DNA from: Euclidia mi
Taxonomy: Eukaryota > Arthropoda > Insecta > Lepidoptera > Erebidae
NCBI GenBank assembly: GCA_944739405.2
Contig: OX123197.2
Location: forward strand, 54,288,047 to 54,352,046
Reading direction: 5' to 3'
DNA: 64,000 nucleotides
Positions 21,342-32,644 of this stretch are shown in pieces (the first letter of the stretch is position 1; every line of letters starts with the position of its first letter). Under the pieces are notes generated by a model. That model ran no database searches and was not told where the DNA came from. It saw nothing but the letters and a program-made list of their open reading frames with translations. Made by a program: the position numbers and the translations under genes.

Positions 21342-22101
21342 ACATCGGCTGTGCTACGGAAAAACAAAGCAACTAACATATTTTTCAAAATCAGTTTTTT
21401 TACATATTTGGAACATTTTGCCTATAACGGACACTGCTACATTCACAGAATCATCGAAAAGGCTTTATTTTTCGAGATAAAACTTTGTAAAATAAAGTAG
21501 CTGCAGGCACTTGTCCAACATATCTACGGTAAAACAAAGTAAACCACAATGTCTAAGCAAAAACAAAGTAATTGCACGTCGATTACCTTGTTTTTACGTT
21601 GTGAAATGATTTAATTGGCTTTTCATTTGATATAAATTTATTTTTAAGCCCCTTTATCTAGCTATAAGAAAATCAAACAACTTTATTTTGTTTTTGGATC
21701 GTTAAAAATGGTCAAAGTGGCAAATTTTTTAACGTAAAAATAAAGCAAGTAAAATGACAAATGTAAAACAAAGCAACCGAATAACAGTTGCTTGGTTTCT
21801 TTATTGTAAATCAATTCAAGCTATTACTATATCCCATTTACTTGGTTTTTAATATGCTGTCGTTCATTTGTGAATTTCAAATGTCTAAATTATTTGACAT
21901 TACTCGTTTTTATCACCTTCCAAATGTCAGTTTTCCCACAATTAAATTACAAATTCGTGTCATAAGTTTGCCGAGGCTTGTGATTCTTGTGTGTTTTGTT
22001 TAGAAAATGTTTAAAATGCAAAATAGCCACAGTTTACTTTAGGTACAGCTAGCACAAAATATGTAAGTCCAAATGTCCAATTATATTTATTGTGTGTTAA
22101 C

Positions 22102-22127
22102 ATTTCGTAAATACCTATTTACGAAAT
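22102..22127. repeat. Short palindrome (12-bp arms, spacer CC)
   Basis: ATTTCGTAAATA and its reverse complement at 22102-22113 and 22116-22127. It lies within the TIR transposon. Confidence 0.85.
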
Positions 22128-22229
22128 ATATCGTAGGCATACATGAAGTAGTACCTATTATTCTGTTTTGATTTGGCTGTCTATAAGAAATACTAATCAA
22201 TTTGTTAATTAACTGTTCGTGTAGTGAAG

Positions 22230-23525
22230 GATAAAGAATACAAGTATCACTACTCCATTTCATTCCGTGGGTGTCGTAAAAGGCGACTAAGAAAATTGCA
22301 AAAAGCGAATAATATCTTTGCAAATAGATGGAAATCTTGAAACCAAACCCTATACCAACTCTTTTGGCCAGCGCGGTATAGTAGGCCAAATACCACCCAA
22401 TGAGCGTACAAACGAATAAAAGGCCCCCAGTTCCCGGTAGTCCCGCTGTCCACAACTACGGTAGCGGTCACGGTAACAGCGGGGCAGGGGGTGCTAAGAA
22501 TCTCCGGGCTACGGCACCACACAAGAAACTGACCTTGGCTACGTACAATGGACGCTCTCTACGGCTGGACCAACACATCACCGAACTCGAAGTAGAACTA
22601 GGTCGTATAAACTGGCATATATTGGGGTTGTCTAAAGTCCGAAGACAGGGGGAGGACACGATAACCCTTGATTCAGGCGGGTTTCGGAACACGCACTCGG
22701 AGGCAGCGCTGACGGACATCAGTCATCCCGTGACTACGGCTGGTGTAACCCATGCCGAAACGTCGGGGCAAATAGAAAGGTATTTCATCTTTCTTTTCGT
22801 TCAGTTAACACGATTCAGACCCGTTACCAAATCTTTAGTATGTGTACAAACCGGTTTATGTCGACGGATCGATGCTCGAAGTTGTTCAAGAGTATGTCTA
22901 CCTTGGTCAAGTAGTCCAGCTTGGTTGAAACAACTTCGAGAAAGAAATCGACCGCAGGATCCAACTGGATCCTACTGAGACGTATCTTGCCAAACGCTGC
23001 CCAACCCAAGTGGGTTGGGCTGCGTTTGGCAAGCTACGTCGAGTTTTCTCTTCGCCCCTACCGCAATGCCTGAAGACCAAAGTCTTCAACCAATGCGTCC
23101 TATCTGTTATGACGGTGCCGAGACGTGGACACTCACAGTGGGACTAGTCCACAAACTAAAAGTCACGCAGCGAGCTATGAAACGGGCTATGCTTGGCGTC
23201 TCTTTGAAAGATAAAATCCGAAACTTAGTTATCCGACAAAGAACCAAAATTACCGACATAGCTCATAGAATCAGTAAGCTCAAGTGGCAGTGGGCTGACC
23301 ATATCTGTAGAAGGATGCCAATGGCCGATGAAGCAAGCGTGTCCTAGAATAGAGACCACGCCTCGGCAAGCGTAAGGTAGGACAGCCCCGGCTAGGTGGA
23401 CCGACGACCGGAAAAAGGTGGCTGGGACAGACTGGATGCGGAAGGCTGAGGAACGTGTACTGTGGCGCGTGTTGGGCGAGGCCTATGTCCAGCAGTGGAC
23501 TGCGATAGGCGGATTGATTGAATAC
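22230..23525 (+). pseudogene. RTE-clade LINE, internally deleted
   Basis: Starts with an RTE-type leader (CCGTGGGTGTCGTAAAAGGC at 22264). Endonuclease start: LTLATYNGRSLRLDQHITEL, LGRINWHILGLSKVRRQGED. The catalytic remainder and the whole RT are missing. From about 22870 the C-terminal part follows: EYVYLGQVVQLG, VGWAAFGKLRRVFSS, VTQRAMKRAMLGVSLKDKIR and TDIAHRISKLKWQWADHICR, ending in GGCCTATGTCCAGCAGTGGA at about 23481. The closest families I know are the lepidopteran RTE elements (HmRTE type). Fold-back 5 interrupts the join. Dead. Confidence 0.8.
22979..23040. repeat. Fold-back 5 (30-bp arms, 28 matches)
   Basis: Arms 22979-23008 and 23011-23040, spacer AG. The right arm is the conserved RTE coding GWAAFGKL; the left arm is an inverted copy inserted before it. 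Confidence 0.9.
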
Positions 23526-24094
23526 TTCATTATATGATTACAACTTATATCTATGATTTTTTAATTTACTTTAGGTAACCGTTATGACATGCCCTATTCC
23601 TTGAGTGACACTTATCTTAATAAATCCAAAAATGAACTAGTTTTTAGAATTCTTACAAATTATGTGATTCATAAAAAGCAAAAGCCAACAAATCTTATAG
23701 TAGATATATTAATTTTTAAATGGCTTCATTGTCTTTGTTAAAAACAATTAAATGCATTAGCTTTGTTATTAAAACTAAAACCTAACTTGTCCATCACTTT
23801 TTAAATTATTTAATAAACAAAGTGACTGTAGTTAATTTGTTACTGAATTGTTCTTTTTATTTAAAATTAATTTTATGTCTATAGAATAATATTTTTTTCA
23901 ATTTAAAGGGAAGTTACCAATAATTACTCAAAAAATTGCTTTGAAACAGATAGAACTAATTATTTTACAAATTATGAAATAACAAAAGTACTTAAGTTGT
24001 CGGCAGTACGTTTTAAATTTGTGATTTTCGGTTTTTTGCTCCTCTTGATAATTTTGCTTGACTGCAATTACTTTGTTTTTTCGTAGAGCAGCCG

Positions 24095-24590
24095 ACATGT
24101 TTCGCATGGAAGACTATCGCCTGCCCAAAGTTGTATTCTATTCTGAATTAGCTGACGGCAAACGCAAACGGGGTGGACAATATCTGCTATATAAAGATGT
24201 GTTCAAAAAGCATCTGAGCACGTGCGGCATTAACCCTGCGAACTGGGGGGAAATCGCCTCACATAGATTGCCATGGCGCTCTACCATCTTTAATTAGATA
24301 AAATCCTTTGAAGAGAAAAGTCTCCAAGACCTTGACGTAAAACGCCAAATACGTAAGGATAGACCTAAAATCTCGTACGTCTATACCTACAATGCCGCAG
24401 GCTAGCTATTCTGCCTTTCCTGTAACCGGCCTTTCAAGACTAAGTTTGGGCTTGCGAGTCATATTAGGGCACATGCTCGAAATTAAAAAGAATTGCCTTC
24501 GGTCGCCGTTATCGAAATCGATAAGGAGGACTATATAAATCTCAGACTCCTTCAAATGCTTAAATAAAAAGATGTTAAACTTTTCTCTTC
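24095..24590 (+). pseudogene. LINE A, piece 4: C-terminus with zinc finger
   Basis: Resumes exactly after the transposon TSD with FRMEDYRLPKVVFYSELADG, KRGGQYLLYKDVFKKHLSTC and NPANWGEIASHRLPWRSTIF. After stops comes a C2H2-type finger (FCLSCNRPFKTKFGLASHIR, AHARN). This order (RMxDxRLPK block, KRxGGQ, NPxxW, terminal C2H2) is the usual end of this LINE group. 24490-24590 is the 3' UTR. Confidence 0.8.
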
Positions 24591-24728
24591 ACACATTATC
24601 ATTTAGATTAAATAAAAATTAAATTACTATTATAGTGAATGGAAAAGATATGTGATAGTATAAAAACATGTCTCGAAGAATTAAGTTTGGGATCTACTCT
24701 CAAGTCTAAACTGAATTTACGGAATTCT

Positions 24729-24790
24729 TATTAGCTTGTCCGCAAAGCGACTGCCTTATGACTGCCGCAACCCGAAGTCATAGCCATAGT
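24729..24790 (-). repeat. SINE fragment (4350-type, 3' part)
   Basis: TTAGCTTGTCCGCAAAGCGA and CCGCAACCCGAAG match the reverse complement of 4590-4650. Confidence 0.55.
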
Positions 24791-26164
24791 CTGTGATTAA
24801 GTCAAGTGTGTAGCTATTTGAGGGTACCGAATCTTTGTAACGACATGTGTAATTCTTTTTTACTGCTCCAATTGTTTTTTTTTTAATAAAAGATGCAAAT
24901 TTGTGCAGCCGACTCCTATAAATAAATCTGATGGTGACGAACGCGCTTAACCTCGCCAACGGTTGATTTGTGCGTGGCTTCTTTGCCAATAATGTGTTTC
25001 TATGTATAATATGTATGTATTTACAAAAAAGTATATATGTATGTTCATTCACTATCTAGTACGCATAGTACAAGCTCTGCTTAGATTGGGCCTAGATGGT
25101 GTTGTGTGAATGTAGTTAGAATATTATTATATAATTATTAATATTTGCATGTATTTTATATTATAATTTTGATAAAATCGTATTTACTGAATGGTGTATT
25201 GAATGGCAGAAATAATTGCTATTTCTTTTACCGGTTGTTTATGTATGTCGCTAGAATTATATATTTACAAGACGTGTTTCAATATGTACAAAATTAACGA
25301 CTTTTCGATAGTCTCGAGAATAAAAAGGCGAGTATTAATTGAATATTAAGATTCCATTATTCCATAAGTTAGAGTTAAACATAGCAACAAGTATACATAG
25401 TATTTAAATCTACAAATTGTTCAGTAAAACAAAATCGCTAGTTGTCGAATAAAATAAAGATTAATGTCCACAATTGTGTTTATGAAACGCTTAAAATAAA
25501 TGTAATTTTGTCTATAATTGTTTAAAAAGGAAAAACAGAGACAACACAAGTCAAGACCTATTTACAACTGCTTTACATTCAACGCCTATAGTCCAATCAC
25601 ATAACATTTCCAATTATAATTTCACCACTTTTCAAAATACATACAGCATCCAAGCAGCGGAGAATAACCTCGGAACCATCAATAAGATGGTAATCGGCCA
25701 ACTTTACGTGCGTATTTGTTCCCAAATCAGCCAGAAAACATCTTTTCACGATTGTAAAGTACTGAAAATGCTTGGAATAAATCGTAAGTTTGTTTGCGAA
25801 AAGTGAGACTTAAAAAGGAAAAACGATTTCGGAATGTAGAAGTAAGAAAGTTTTTTTGTATGGCTATTAAAACGGCGATTACTTTAAAACTTTTTTGTTG
25901 CGTAGCACTTTTGTAGGAATCCGTACCTTTGAATGGGTAAATGACGTTTGAAAGATTGTTTGGTTTATTTGTACCTACGTATATTCTAAGGTACAGTAAA
26001 TTTATTTTTTCATATTACGCACCAATCAGTTCGGTCCTACATGAGCCTTCAGCATAATGATGACAAAGCCTTACGTAGGATAGAACTGATTATCTTATAG
26101 TAGAAGATCCATGACGAGCGACCTTCACCCATCTGTTTATATATATTTTTGGATATATATATAT
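24791..26164. other. No gene seen; one old inverted repeat
   Basis: AT-rich. Imperfect inverted repeat 26024-26045 / 26070-26091 (18 of 22 match, starting AATCAGTTC) may be a MITE remnant. Confidence 0.45.
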
Positions 26165-26497
26165 ATTTTTTTACATGTTAAATTTGATATTATTTTTTAT
26201 ATAAGTTATTAATGCAATCTGTTTCGAGTGAACATTTAGCATAGAGTTAAGTGTGTATGGGTTTGGTCTTGGAGGACAGTTTGTCCAGCAACATACGCCC
26301 TGCTTTTTTAACAATATGGGCATACAAGTGAGACGGCGATCGAGATAAAGCCCAAGGTATCGGACTTCATTTGTTTAGGGTGTCTGTATTCCGTTGAGCT
26401 TCACAGGGGGACATGTTTCGCGTCGGATTATGAAGGTTATCTGCGCTGACTTGGTTTCATTCGCTTTAACCCGCCAAGTAATTAGCCAGTCCGTGAT
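26165..26497 (-). pseudogene. LINE D, RT C-terminal remnant
   Basis: Continues the frame of the RT above after an in-frame break: DWLITWRVKANETKSAQITF, then NEVRYLGLYLDRRLTC (conserved YLG block), then a short C-terminus. 5'-to-3' on the minus strand it runs into AT-rich sequence near 26165, the likely 3' end. Confidence 0.65.
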
Positions 26498-27958
26498 TCA
26501 AATTAGAGAGCGCTGTAGCATGTTACTTGCTTGTGCTGGTTTATCATGGACAGTTAAGGCCGCCGTGTCATCAGCAAAATTACCAATTACGACGCCGTCT
26601 GTTGTTGGTAAGTCCGCAGTGAAAACCAGGTAGAGTATCGGGCCAAATACACTTCCTTGTGGAACTCCCGCGTGCGTCCTGTGGAGTTTAGTTACTTCTT
26701 CTCCTTGCTTAACGCAAAAAAATCTGTCAGCGAGATACGATTTAAGAATAATATAATAGTTTATTGGGAGTTGCTTTTTTATTTTGTATAATAAACCTGT
26801 GTGCCAACCTCTATCAAAGGCCTTGGATATGTCGAGAAATGCTGCACAGCAATAATTCCTGCCTTCGAAAGCCTTGTGTATTTCTTCCACTAGTCTGTGC
26901 ACCTGCTCGATAGTGCCATGATTTCTTCTAAAATCAAATTGGTGGTCAGGCCTGATCTTATTCTCTACTACTTTGGTGTTAAGTCGATTTAAGAATAGTA
27001 TTTCCATAACTTTTGATAGCACAGGCAGTAAGCTGATCGGTCTGTAGGACGATGTATCTTCAGGTGCTTTACCAGGTTTGAGAATCATTTTAATTTCAGC
27101 TACTGTCCATTGTGGTGGGAAGATGCCTCTTGTCAGAATGAAGTTGAATAGGTGCGTCAAGAAGCATATTGCTATTTCAGGTAATTCGCGGAGTATTTTT
27201 GCAGTAATTAAATCGTATCCCGGGGCCTTATTCTGTTTTAGGTTTTTAATTGTTTCTATGACCTCGCACTTCTTCATCTTTTCAATTGGCAGGTCAAGTT
27301 GGTAAGCTTTATCAAGGAAGTCAATGAGTTCATCGCTATTAGTGTTCGATGGGTTTTGAAGAAATACGTCAGCTAGGTGAGAAGCAAAGGCTTCACCTTT
27401 CTCTAAATCACTTCTTGCCCAGGATCCGTCCTTTTTGCGTATCGGCGGATTGGAAGCAGTGGGTCTTTTGAGTCTCTTGGTTGCTTTCCAAAGGGAATAG
27501 TCACTAGCAGCCGTGGCATCCAGATTACGTAGATGGTTTTGTACATTATCGTTTCTTTCTGTTTGAATTAGTTTTTTAAGTTTAGCTGTTAAGTAGTTCA
27601 GCCGTGTTTTGTCTCTGTTGTATCTGGTGATTTGCCATAATTTACGAGCCTGTCTTTTTTCTGCTACTAGTTCACGGATGGGTTTCGAGCATTCGGGTTC
27701 GGTGTGTTTCTTAGTAGCTGGGGTGCTATCCCAAGCGGCATTTTGGACACATTTGTTGTAGTGTTTAACGGCTACCATGAAGTCCCTTTCTGTTTTAAGA
27801 GACAGATTGGTATTAATCTTAGATTCTAATATGGAACGGAACATATCCCAATTGGTCCCACGCTCGTGTAGCCTTGCTATGTACATTTTTGAGAAACCTC
27901 TAACAGAACCACACTGTGATCCGAAGCGAAATCTTGTAGGGAAGTATATTTGAAACAA
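26498..27958 (-). CDS. LINE D ORF2, reverse transcriptase (Jockey-like)
   Basis: The longest open frame in the window (486 aa). Residues ~80-160 are the helical linker (KQARK-type basic region, KKLIQTERNDNVQNHLRNLD, DYSLWKATKRLKRP). RT motifs follow in order: LKQNKAPGYDLITAKIL, FPPQWTVAEIKMILKPGK, SSYRPISLLPVLSKVMEILF, RRNHGTIEQVHRLVEEI, AAFLDISKAFDRGWH, HAGVPQGSVFGPILYLVF and GNFADDTAALTV (catalytic ADD, 26567-26578). The key residues look intact, but the N-terminal endonuclease and the C-terminus are broken. The order and motifs fit Jockey-clade LINEs. One odd residue is F-D-F-R-R, where the family has F-G-F-R-R. Confidence 0.85.
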   Translation of the reverse strand: MFQIYFPTRFRFGSQCGSVRGFSKMYIARLHERGTNWDMFRSILESKINTNLSLKTERDFMVAVKHYNKCVQNAAWDSTPATKKHTEPECSKPIRELVAEKRQARKLWQITRYNRDKTRLNYLTAKLKKLIQTERNDNVQNHLRNLDATAASDYSLWKATKRLKRPTASNPPIRKKDGSWARSDLEKGEAFASHLADVFLQNPSNTNSDELIDFLDKAYQLDLPIEKMKKCEVIETIKNLKQNKAPGYDLITAKILRELPEIAICFLTHLFNFILTRGIFPPQWTVAEIKMILKPGKAPEDTSSYRPISLLPVLSKVMEILFLNRLNTKVVENKIRPDHQFDFRRNHGTIEQVHRLVEEIHKAFEGRNYCCAAFLDISKAFDRGWHTGLLYKIKKQLPINYYIILKSYLADRFFCVKQGEEVTKLHRTHAGVPQGSVFGPILYLVFTADLPTTDGVVIGNFADDTAALTVHDKPAQASNMLQRSLI

Positions 27959-28560
27959 TTAATAGGAATCCCCTTCACAACACCAAAGTCTACCAAGTCT
28001 GGGACCTTTTTTGGATCGGTAGGCCAGTAAGTGGGTTCCCCGTTCGAAATTGTATTAAGGTGTAATTCATTTATTGCGGCCGGTAATTGGCGTCCTTTGG
28101 GGGTTGTAAGGCAAGAGCCCCATTGAGTGTTTTTAGAGTTATAATCTCCACCTGCTATAAACCTTGTAAATAATACATTAACTTCTTCAAACCCTAGGAG
28201 AGTTTGAAGAAGTTAATGTATTCCTCTTTTTTGATCACATGTTTTGGGGGAGAATACAGTGCGGTGACGGTCAGGTGACCCCGCCAGTCCTCAACAACAA
28301 CACTTGTGGCTTGTATCTAAGGAGATCTAAATGGTTCGGACTCGTGATTTTTAATATTTGTCTTAATGAGAATCGCTGATCCTCCGTGAGCTGTACCGTC
28401 TGGGTGCATAGTTTGGTAAAATTTGTTATTGTTGATCTTGAGGTAGTTTTTATTTGTGAAATGGGTTTCAGACACTAGTAGGATGTCAATTTTGTTTATT
28501 TTCAAAAATGTCTCTACTTCTAGGACATGTTGTGAGAGCCCATTCGCATTCCAAAGGGCT
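27959..28560 (-). pseudogene. LINE D ORF2, endonuclease region
   Basis: Opens with KINKIDILLVSETHFTNKNY and TAHGGSAILIKTNIKNH (AP-endonuclease start), then VVVEDWRGHLTVTALYSPPK, EEYINFFK, a fold-back, FIAGGDYNSKNT-like catalytic sequence, and DFASDHSVV-like sequence near 27930. Several frameshifts. Confidence 0.75.
28172..28222. repeat. Fold-back 6 (21-bp perfect arms)
   Basis: Arms 28172-28192 and 28202-28222, spacer 9 nt. On the minus strand the 28222-28202 arm encodes YINFFK, expected in this endonuclease; the other arm is an extra inverted copy that disrupts the frame. Confidence 0.9.
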
Positions 28561-28564
28561 ATTT

Positions 28565-29561
28565 TTAATGAATAGAATTTGTCAGTTTGGTCATGATTTC
28601 CATTAGGAGATTTGTCATTGTCGTTAACTGTTGCATTAGTTGTGACATAGTATTTAAGATCAATTTCATATCATTGTTGTTTGTTTGGACTTCGGTTGAT
28701 TCATTTAGGTCCTGCTTGTTCGCAGATATATCCCCAGGGTGTGGGGATTTATTGGACATTAAAGCTTCCTTGTATGATGGTTGGCCTTGTTGCTTATTGG
28801 TAGTTTCTGTATTTGGATGGTGAACAGGGTGCATTGTCTGTCGGTGTTTTGCTAGTTGAGTTGGATACTTAATTCTCTGAAGCTCCTTATATACAGCGCA
28901 TCCTTTATAGTTTGCAGGATGGTTCCATCACAAAGTATACATTTTACTGAGTCTGATCTTTCTTTACGCTCGCAATTTGAGGATGCATGGTCTCCAGCGC
29001 ATTTTATACATTTGGGCTTCCTAAAGCAATATTTTCTTGTATGCCCATATTGTTGACAGTTGCTACATTGTGGGATATCCCTTTTAGGTCTTGGTGGTTC
29101 GAAAATAACATTGCAGTGAAGGAGACTTTTGATGTTGTAGATATCTTTATTGTTTTTATTGGTTTCTATTTCTATGAAGTGCATTGGTAATGATTTTTTG
29201 TAACCCTTTGTTTGACATTCCAGATGTTAGTGACTTTATGTCCTTGCTTTTCAAGTTCAGTTTTTACTTCTTCTGTGTCTGTAGATGAGTGAAGATTTTT
29301 GACTACTATCTTGAAACAGCGGTCTTGTTTGGGTCTGTAAGTATAAAATTCTGTGTTTTTTTCTTGCGGGTTTTTAACTATTTTTGTATATAATTCAATA
29401 GACTTAGGCTGTATTCTTACTTGGTTATTTCAATGGACTTTTACTTCATAGTTATCAGCTGCTACCTTGTCAAGCAGTTTTAGAAGCGGTTGAATATTGC
29501 TGACCCGGTCAACATATAAAGACGGTGCTTTGACTACAACAAAACGTAAAAACTCACCCAT
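28565..29561 (-). pseudogene. LINE D ORF1, Gag-like zinc-knuckle protein
   Basis: Minus strand from ATG 29561 (MGEFLRFVVVKAPSLYVDRV). Middle: FKIVVKNLHSSTDTEEVKTE and QGHKVTNIWNVKQR, resembling the PRE_C2HC region found before LINE zinc knuckles. Then CSNCQQYGHTRKYC (CX2CX4HX4C), CIKCAGDHASSNC and a third C-x2-C pair (CILCDG). The last ~90 residues (28565-28834) are Gln/Asn/Thr-rich in a different frame. Stops occur in the first third. Such proteins package LINE RNA. Confidence 0.8.
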
Positions 29562-30726
29562 CAATCACTAAAAATAAAGATTTTTTTTTAATTTTACCCA
29601 TCCATTTTATATTGTTCACTGCTTTACGAGTTCACTTCGGAATCTCTGTGTGTCAAATTACATGCATTATATAATAAAATCGGCCTTGAATACGAAATGT
29701 AAAACGCGAAATAATATTTTCTTATACTCACGAATTTAATTTTGGTTAAAGAAGATACGAGAAGAGAAAATTTTAATAATCACGCGAAATTAAATTCCCA
29801 CATTATCATTTATTTCTCTTGGCGAGATTTTTTTTTTGTTGATTACTATTCGCACTTGACCGTCTCAGTGAAATAATGAGAAAAAGTTATTCTACTAATG
29901 AGGCTATTCTCTCATTAGGGCTAAAGTAATCCGAAACGTGTTAGAAGCTCGAGCGAATCTTAAAGGTTTATAACTATTACAATATAAATAGACTTCTATC
30001 TAGCTTTATTGTTGTTTTTATAAATAAACTTAAATCGTGTGAATCAAGATGATTCTAACTAGTCAATTCAGACACAATTAGTTAAACAAAAGCAATCTGT
30101 TTGTATGGACATTTGCACCTAAAAAAAAATACGGCCTCTATTGGCATGTCACCATGTATTTCTTTCTTTTCATAAATTAATTTTTAATAATTAGATTATA
30201 TCAACATGGAAAACACAGGAACAAAAGCAAAGCCTTTCTTGACTTTCTATCGGGTATTACAAAACGTTAAATTCGTTTACTTTAATAGCTTTTTCAATTC
30301 TGTTGCCCTTAGCATTTCCTCTTAAGGTCTAGTTTAGTGCCCTGAGTCAGGATATAACAATTATTTTGTTGGTATTCAATCAGATTTTTATCTCGTATAC
30401 ATTCGTCACTCGTCATACAATATTGTTAATGTATGTTTTTGAGACTACGTCATACATCTTCAAGTCGGCATCTATGCCTTTGCCCGCTGTTTCCCCAGCC
30501 CTATGCAAATCAAGCGTGATTTTATCTTGTACTCATATGAACTGGCAACTTGCCCGCAGTGCATACTCCATATATTACAAGTATTGTGTTATTTGATAAA
30601 CATGTTTGGACTATTTTGTGGTGATATTGAATGCGGGAGAAAATTTATCGGTTTTGTTGGATTGTGACATTATTAAAATATGTAGTTATATGTCATATTG
30701 TGCTTATATTTTACTTGTGCTATGCT
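29562..30726. other. No gene seen
   Basis: Possible LINE D 5' UTR up to about 29640, then AT-rich sequence with no recognised feature. Confidence 0.45.
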
Positions 30727-30845
30727 AATGGCGCTGATACACTTGAGCATTCATCTGTAATGAGCATTCGTGCGAATTTTACAAAACGAAGAAACAAATG
30801 TGTGTGTTTTAGCGAGCATTCTTACGAACATTCTGGCGGGCCTTA
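30727..30845. repeat. MITE fragment related to 45664-45950
   Basis: GCTGATACACTTGAGCATTC followed by repeated GAGCATTC/AACATTC words, as in the longer copy. Confidence 0.45.
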
Positions 30846-30929
30846 GGATATAGAAAATATGTAGAAATCGTGTAGTACGGTTTCAATGGCGGTTAAAGTA
30901 TATTATTATATACTATTTTACTATACTTA

Positions 30930-31195
30930 CTGCCTCCGTGTTCCAGTGGATAGCGTATGCGACTGCTGATCGGAGGTCCCGGGTTCGATTCCCGGGTCGG
31001 GCAAATGTGTTACTGGGTTTTCCCGAATTCTCAGTAGCAGCACGGAGTCTGATGATGTGCCCGGTAGTGGCAATAGGCTCGCCTCCTATTACGTGGGACT
31101 TAAAAAATTCATGGCGAAATGAGGGTGTAATATTACACCTCTGCCTACCTCTTCGGGGATACAGGCGTGAGACTATAAATAAATAAAATAAATAA
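30930..31195 (+). mobile_element. tRNA-headed SINE with body B
   Basis: Head: TTCCAGTGGATAGCG (A-box-like) and GGGTTCGATTCCCGGG (B box in a strong T-stem). It is not a tRNA gene, because the acceptor ends do not pair. The body contains AATAGGCTCGCCTCCTATTA, CGTGGGAC and CCTCTTCGGGGATACAGGCG, and ends in AAATAAAT repeats. The 3' half is shared with the minus-strand copies at 20385 and 61066. Confidence 0.75.
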
Positions 31196-31225
31196 AAATT
31201 TATTATGTTACTAAAAACTAGTGCT

Positions 31226-31640
31226 TATTAGTAATATCATCATCATATCAGCCAAACGACGTCCACTGCTGGGCATAGCCCTCTCCCAAGGTTCTCCACA
31301 CAGACCGGTCTTGAGCCGCCCGCATCCAACCTCCTCCCGCGATCTTGACAATCGTCGGTCCACCTTGCGGGGGGCCTACCTCTGCTGCGTCGTCCGGTAC
31401 GTGGCCGCCACTCCAGAACCTTTCTGCCCCAACGGCCATCGGTTCTTCGAGCTATGTGCCCTGCCCACTGCCACTTCAGCTTGGCTATCCGGAGAGCTAT
31501 GTCGGCGACTTTGGTTCTACTGCGGATCTCCTCATTTCTGATTCGATCTCGCAGGGAAACTCCAAGCATAGCTCTCTTCATCGCCCTCTGAGTGACCTTG
31601 AGCCTTCTGATAAGGCCCATAGTGAGCGTAATATAATAAT
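31226..31640 (-). pseudogene. RTE LINE C-terminal end
   Basis: The minus strand encodes VTQRAMKRAMLGVSLRDRIR, VADIALRIAKLKWQWAGHIA, RRTDGRWGRKVLEWRPRTGR and, in the next frame, GGGWMRAAQDRSVWRTLGEG and QQWTSFG. It is a severely 5'-truncated RTE copy, better preserved than the one at 22230-23525, with one frameshift at about 31340. Confidence 0.85.
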
Positions 31641-31727
31641 AATCAATTGCTCTATTCATCAAAAAGGTAATAAAAATATATAGATCCCTAATTTAAATGG
31701 TGTTTAAGTTTGCTTTATTCGCTTTCA

Positions 31728-31800
31728 TCATCAGCCTTCAACAGTCCACTGCTGGACTAGGCCTCTCCTTTGAAAGGAGGAATTGGCCTATTATACTATA
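31728..31800 (-). repeat. RTE 3'-tail fragment
   Basis: CAGTCCACTGCTGGACTAGG is the reverse complement of the RTE tail. Confidence 0.6.
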
Positions 31801-32527
31801 CTGCTTTATTCGCTTTATGTTACCTTAATCTGAGAATTTATCAACATTAAATCGGTATTAATTCTGAGTAAACCATATCTAAAGCTTTATTTAAAACATA
31901 ATCCATATTTTATCAATATTCATTCTGCATAAGCCCATCACTATGCCCTGTACAAGTTAGCTTGATCTTTTTGACAGATGTAAATTTTCCTGATCGACAT
32001 AACTTTGCAATGACGGACATATTATTTTCTTAATTTAATGATTCAAAAAAAATTGTATAAATATTAATAAAAATACATATAACACAAAGGCCCCTAAAGA
32101 TTCAAGCGTTATCCGAAAATTTTAAGCTTTTTATTGCTTCAAAGTAAAATTTAAATAGGAACACTGAAAATAATAGACGCTTGTACAATGTTACATCGGT
32201 CGGACGGATGGGACACGAATAACAGACAGTAACTGTTACAAATAACGATTACAGAAAATCATTATTAAAGATCATTGTTAAGTTATGCTATATATTAAGT
32301 TGCGAATGGAGGTCTTTTTGGTTGCGGTCTCTTTGGCTAGTGGTTGGGGTCTCCTTAGCTGGTATAACTCTTAATAGAAAAATAATGTAAAAAGGAAATT
32401 TTATTTTAATTTGAATTAGGTACGCATTCCATCGTTCTATTGACTGGCCATATAAGCCGAACGTCGGGAAGACTCGGTGTCAGTAGTATGGAGTAAAGTC
32501 AAGAGGAAAGAAGAGGCTAAAGGAATA
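31801..32527. other. No gene seen
   Basis: AT-rich, nothing recognised. Confidence 0.45.
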
Positions 32528-32589
32528 AGTTAAGAGGAAACAAGACTACCTGCCCTGTTACGGGCAGGTAGTCTTGCTTCCTCTTAACT
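32528..32589. repeat. Fold-back 7 (28-bp arms, 27 matches)
   Basis: Arms 32528-32555 and 32562-32589 around TGTTAC. Which arm is original cannot be told here. Confidence 0.9.
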
Positions 32590-32644
32590 ATTATATTTGA
32601 ATTATTGTTGAATTTAAGTTTTTGTATTGAATTTTTGTTAAACA

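Larger units (their letters stand above)
21346..24094. mobile_element. TIR DNA transposon with 4-bp TSD (ACAT), non-autonomous
   Basis: The left end CGGCTGTGCTACGGAAAAAC (21346) mirrors the right end, whose reverse complement reads CGGCTGCTCTACGAAAAAAC (to 24094); similarity continues through ACAAAG(C/T)AA(C/T)T. The flanks are ACAT at 21342-21345 and 24095-24098, and deleting element plus one ACAT rejoins LINE A's RWCGH / FRMED reading. ACAAAG(C/T)AA recurs many times near the left end (e.g. 21363, 21530, 21563, 21766) and sparsely near the right, as subterminal binding sites often do. No transposase frame is seen. An RTE LINE (22230-23525) is nested inside. Superfamily not recognised. Confidence 0.8.

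Noticed and set aside
30940..31015. tRNA gene (strong T-stem and B box)
   Set aside because: The two acceptor ends do not pair and it is fused to a SINE body with an A-rich tail.
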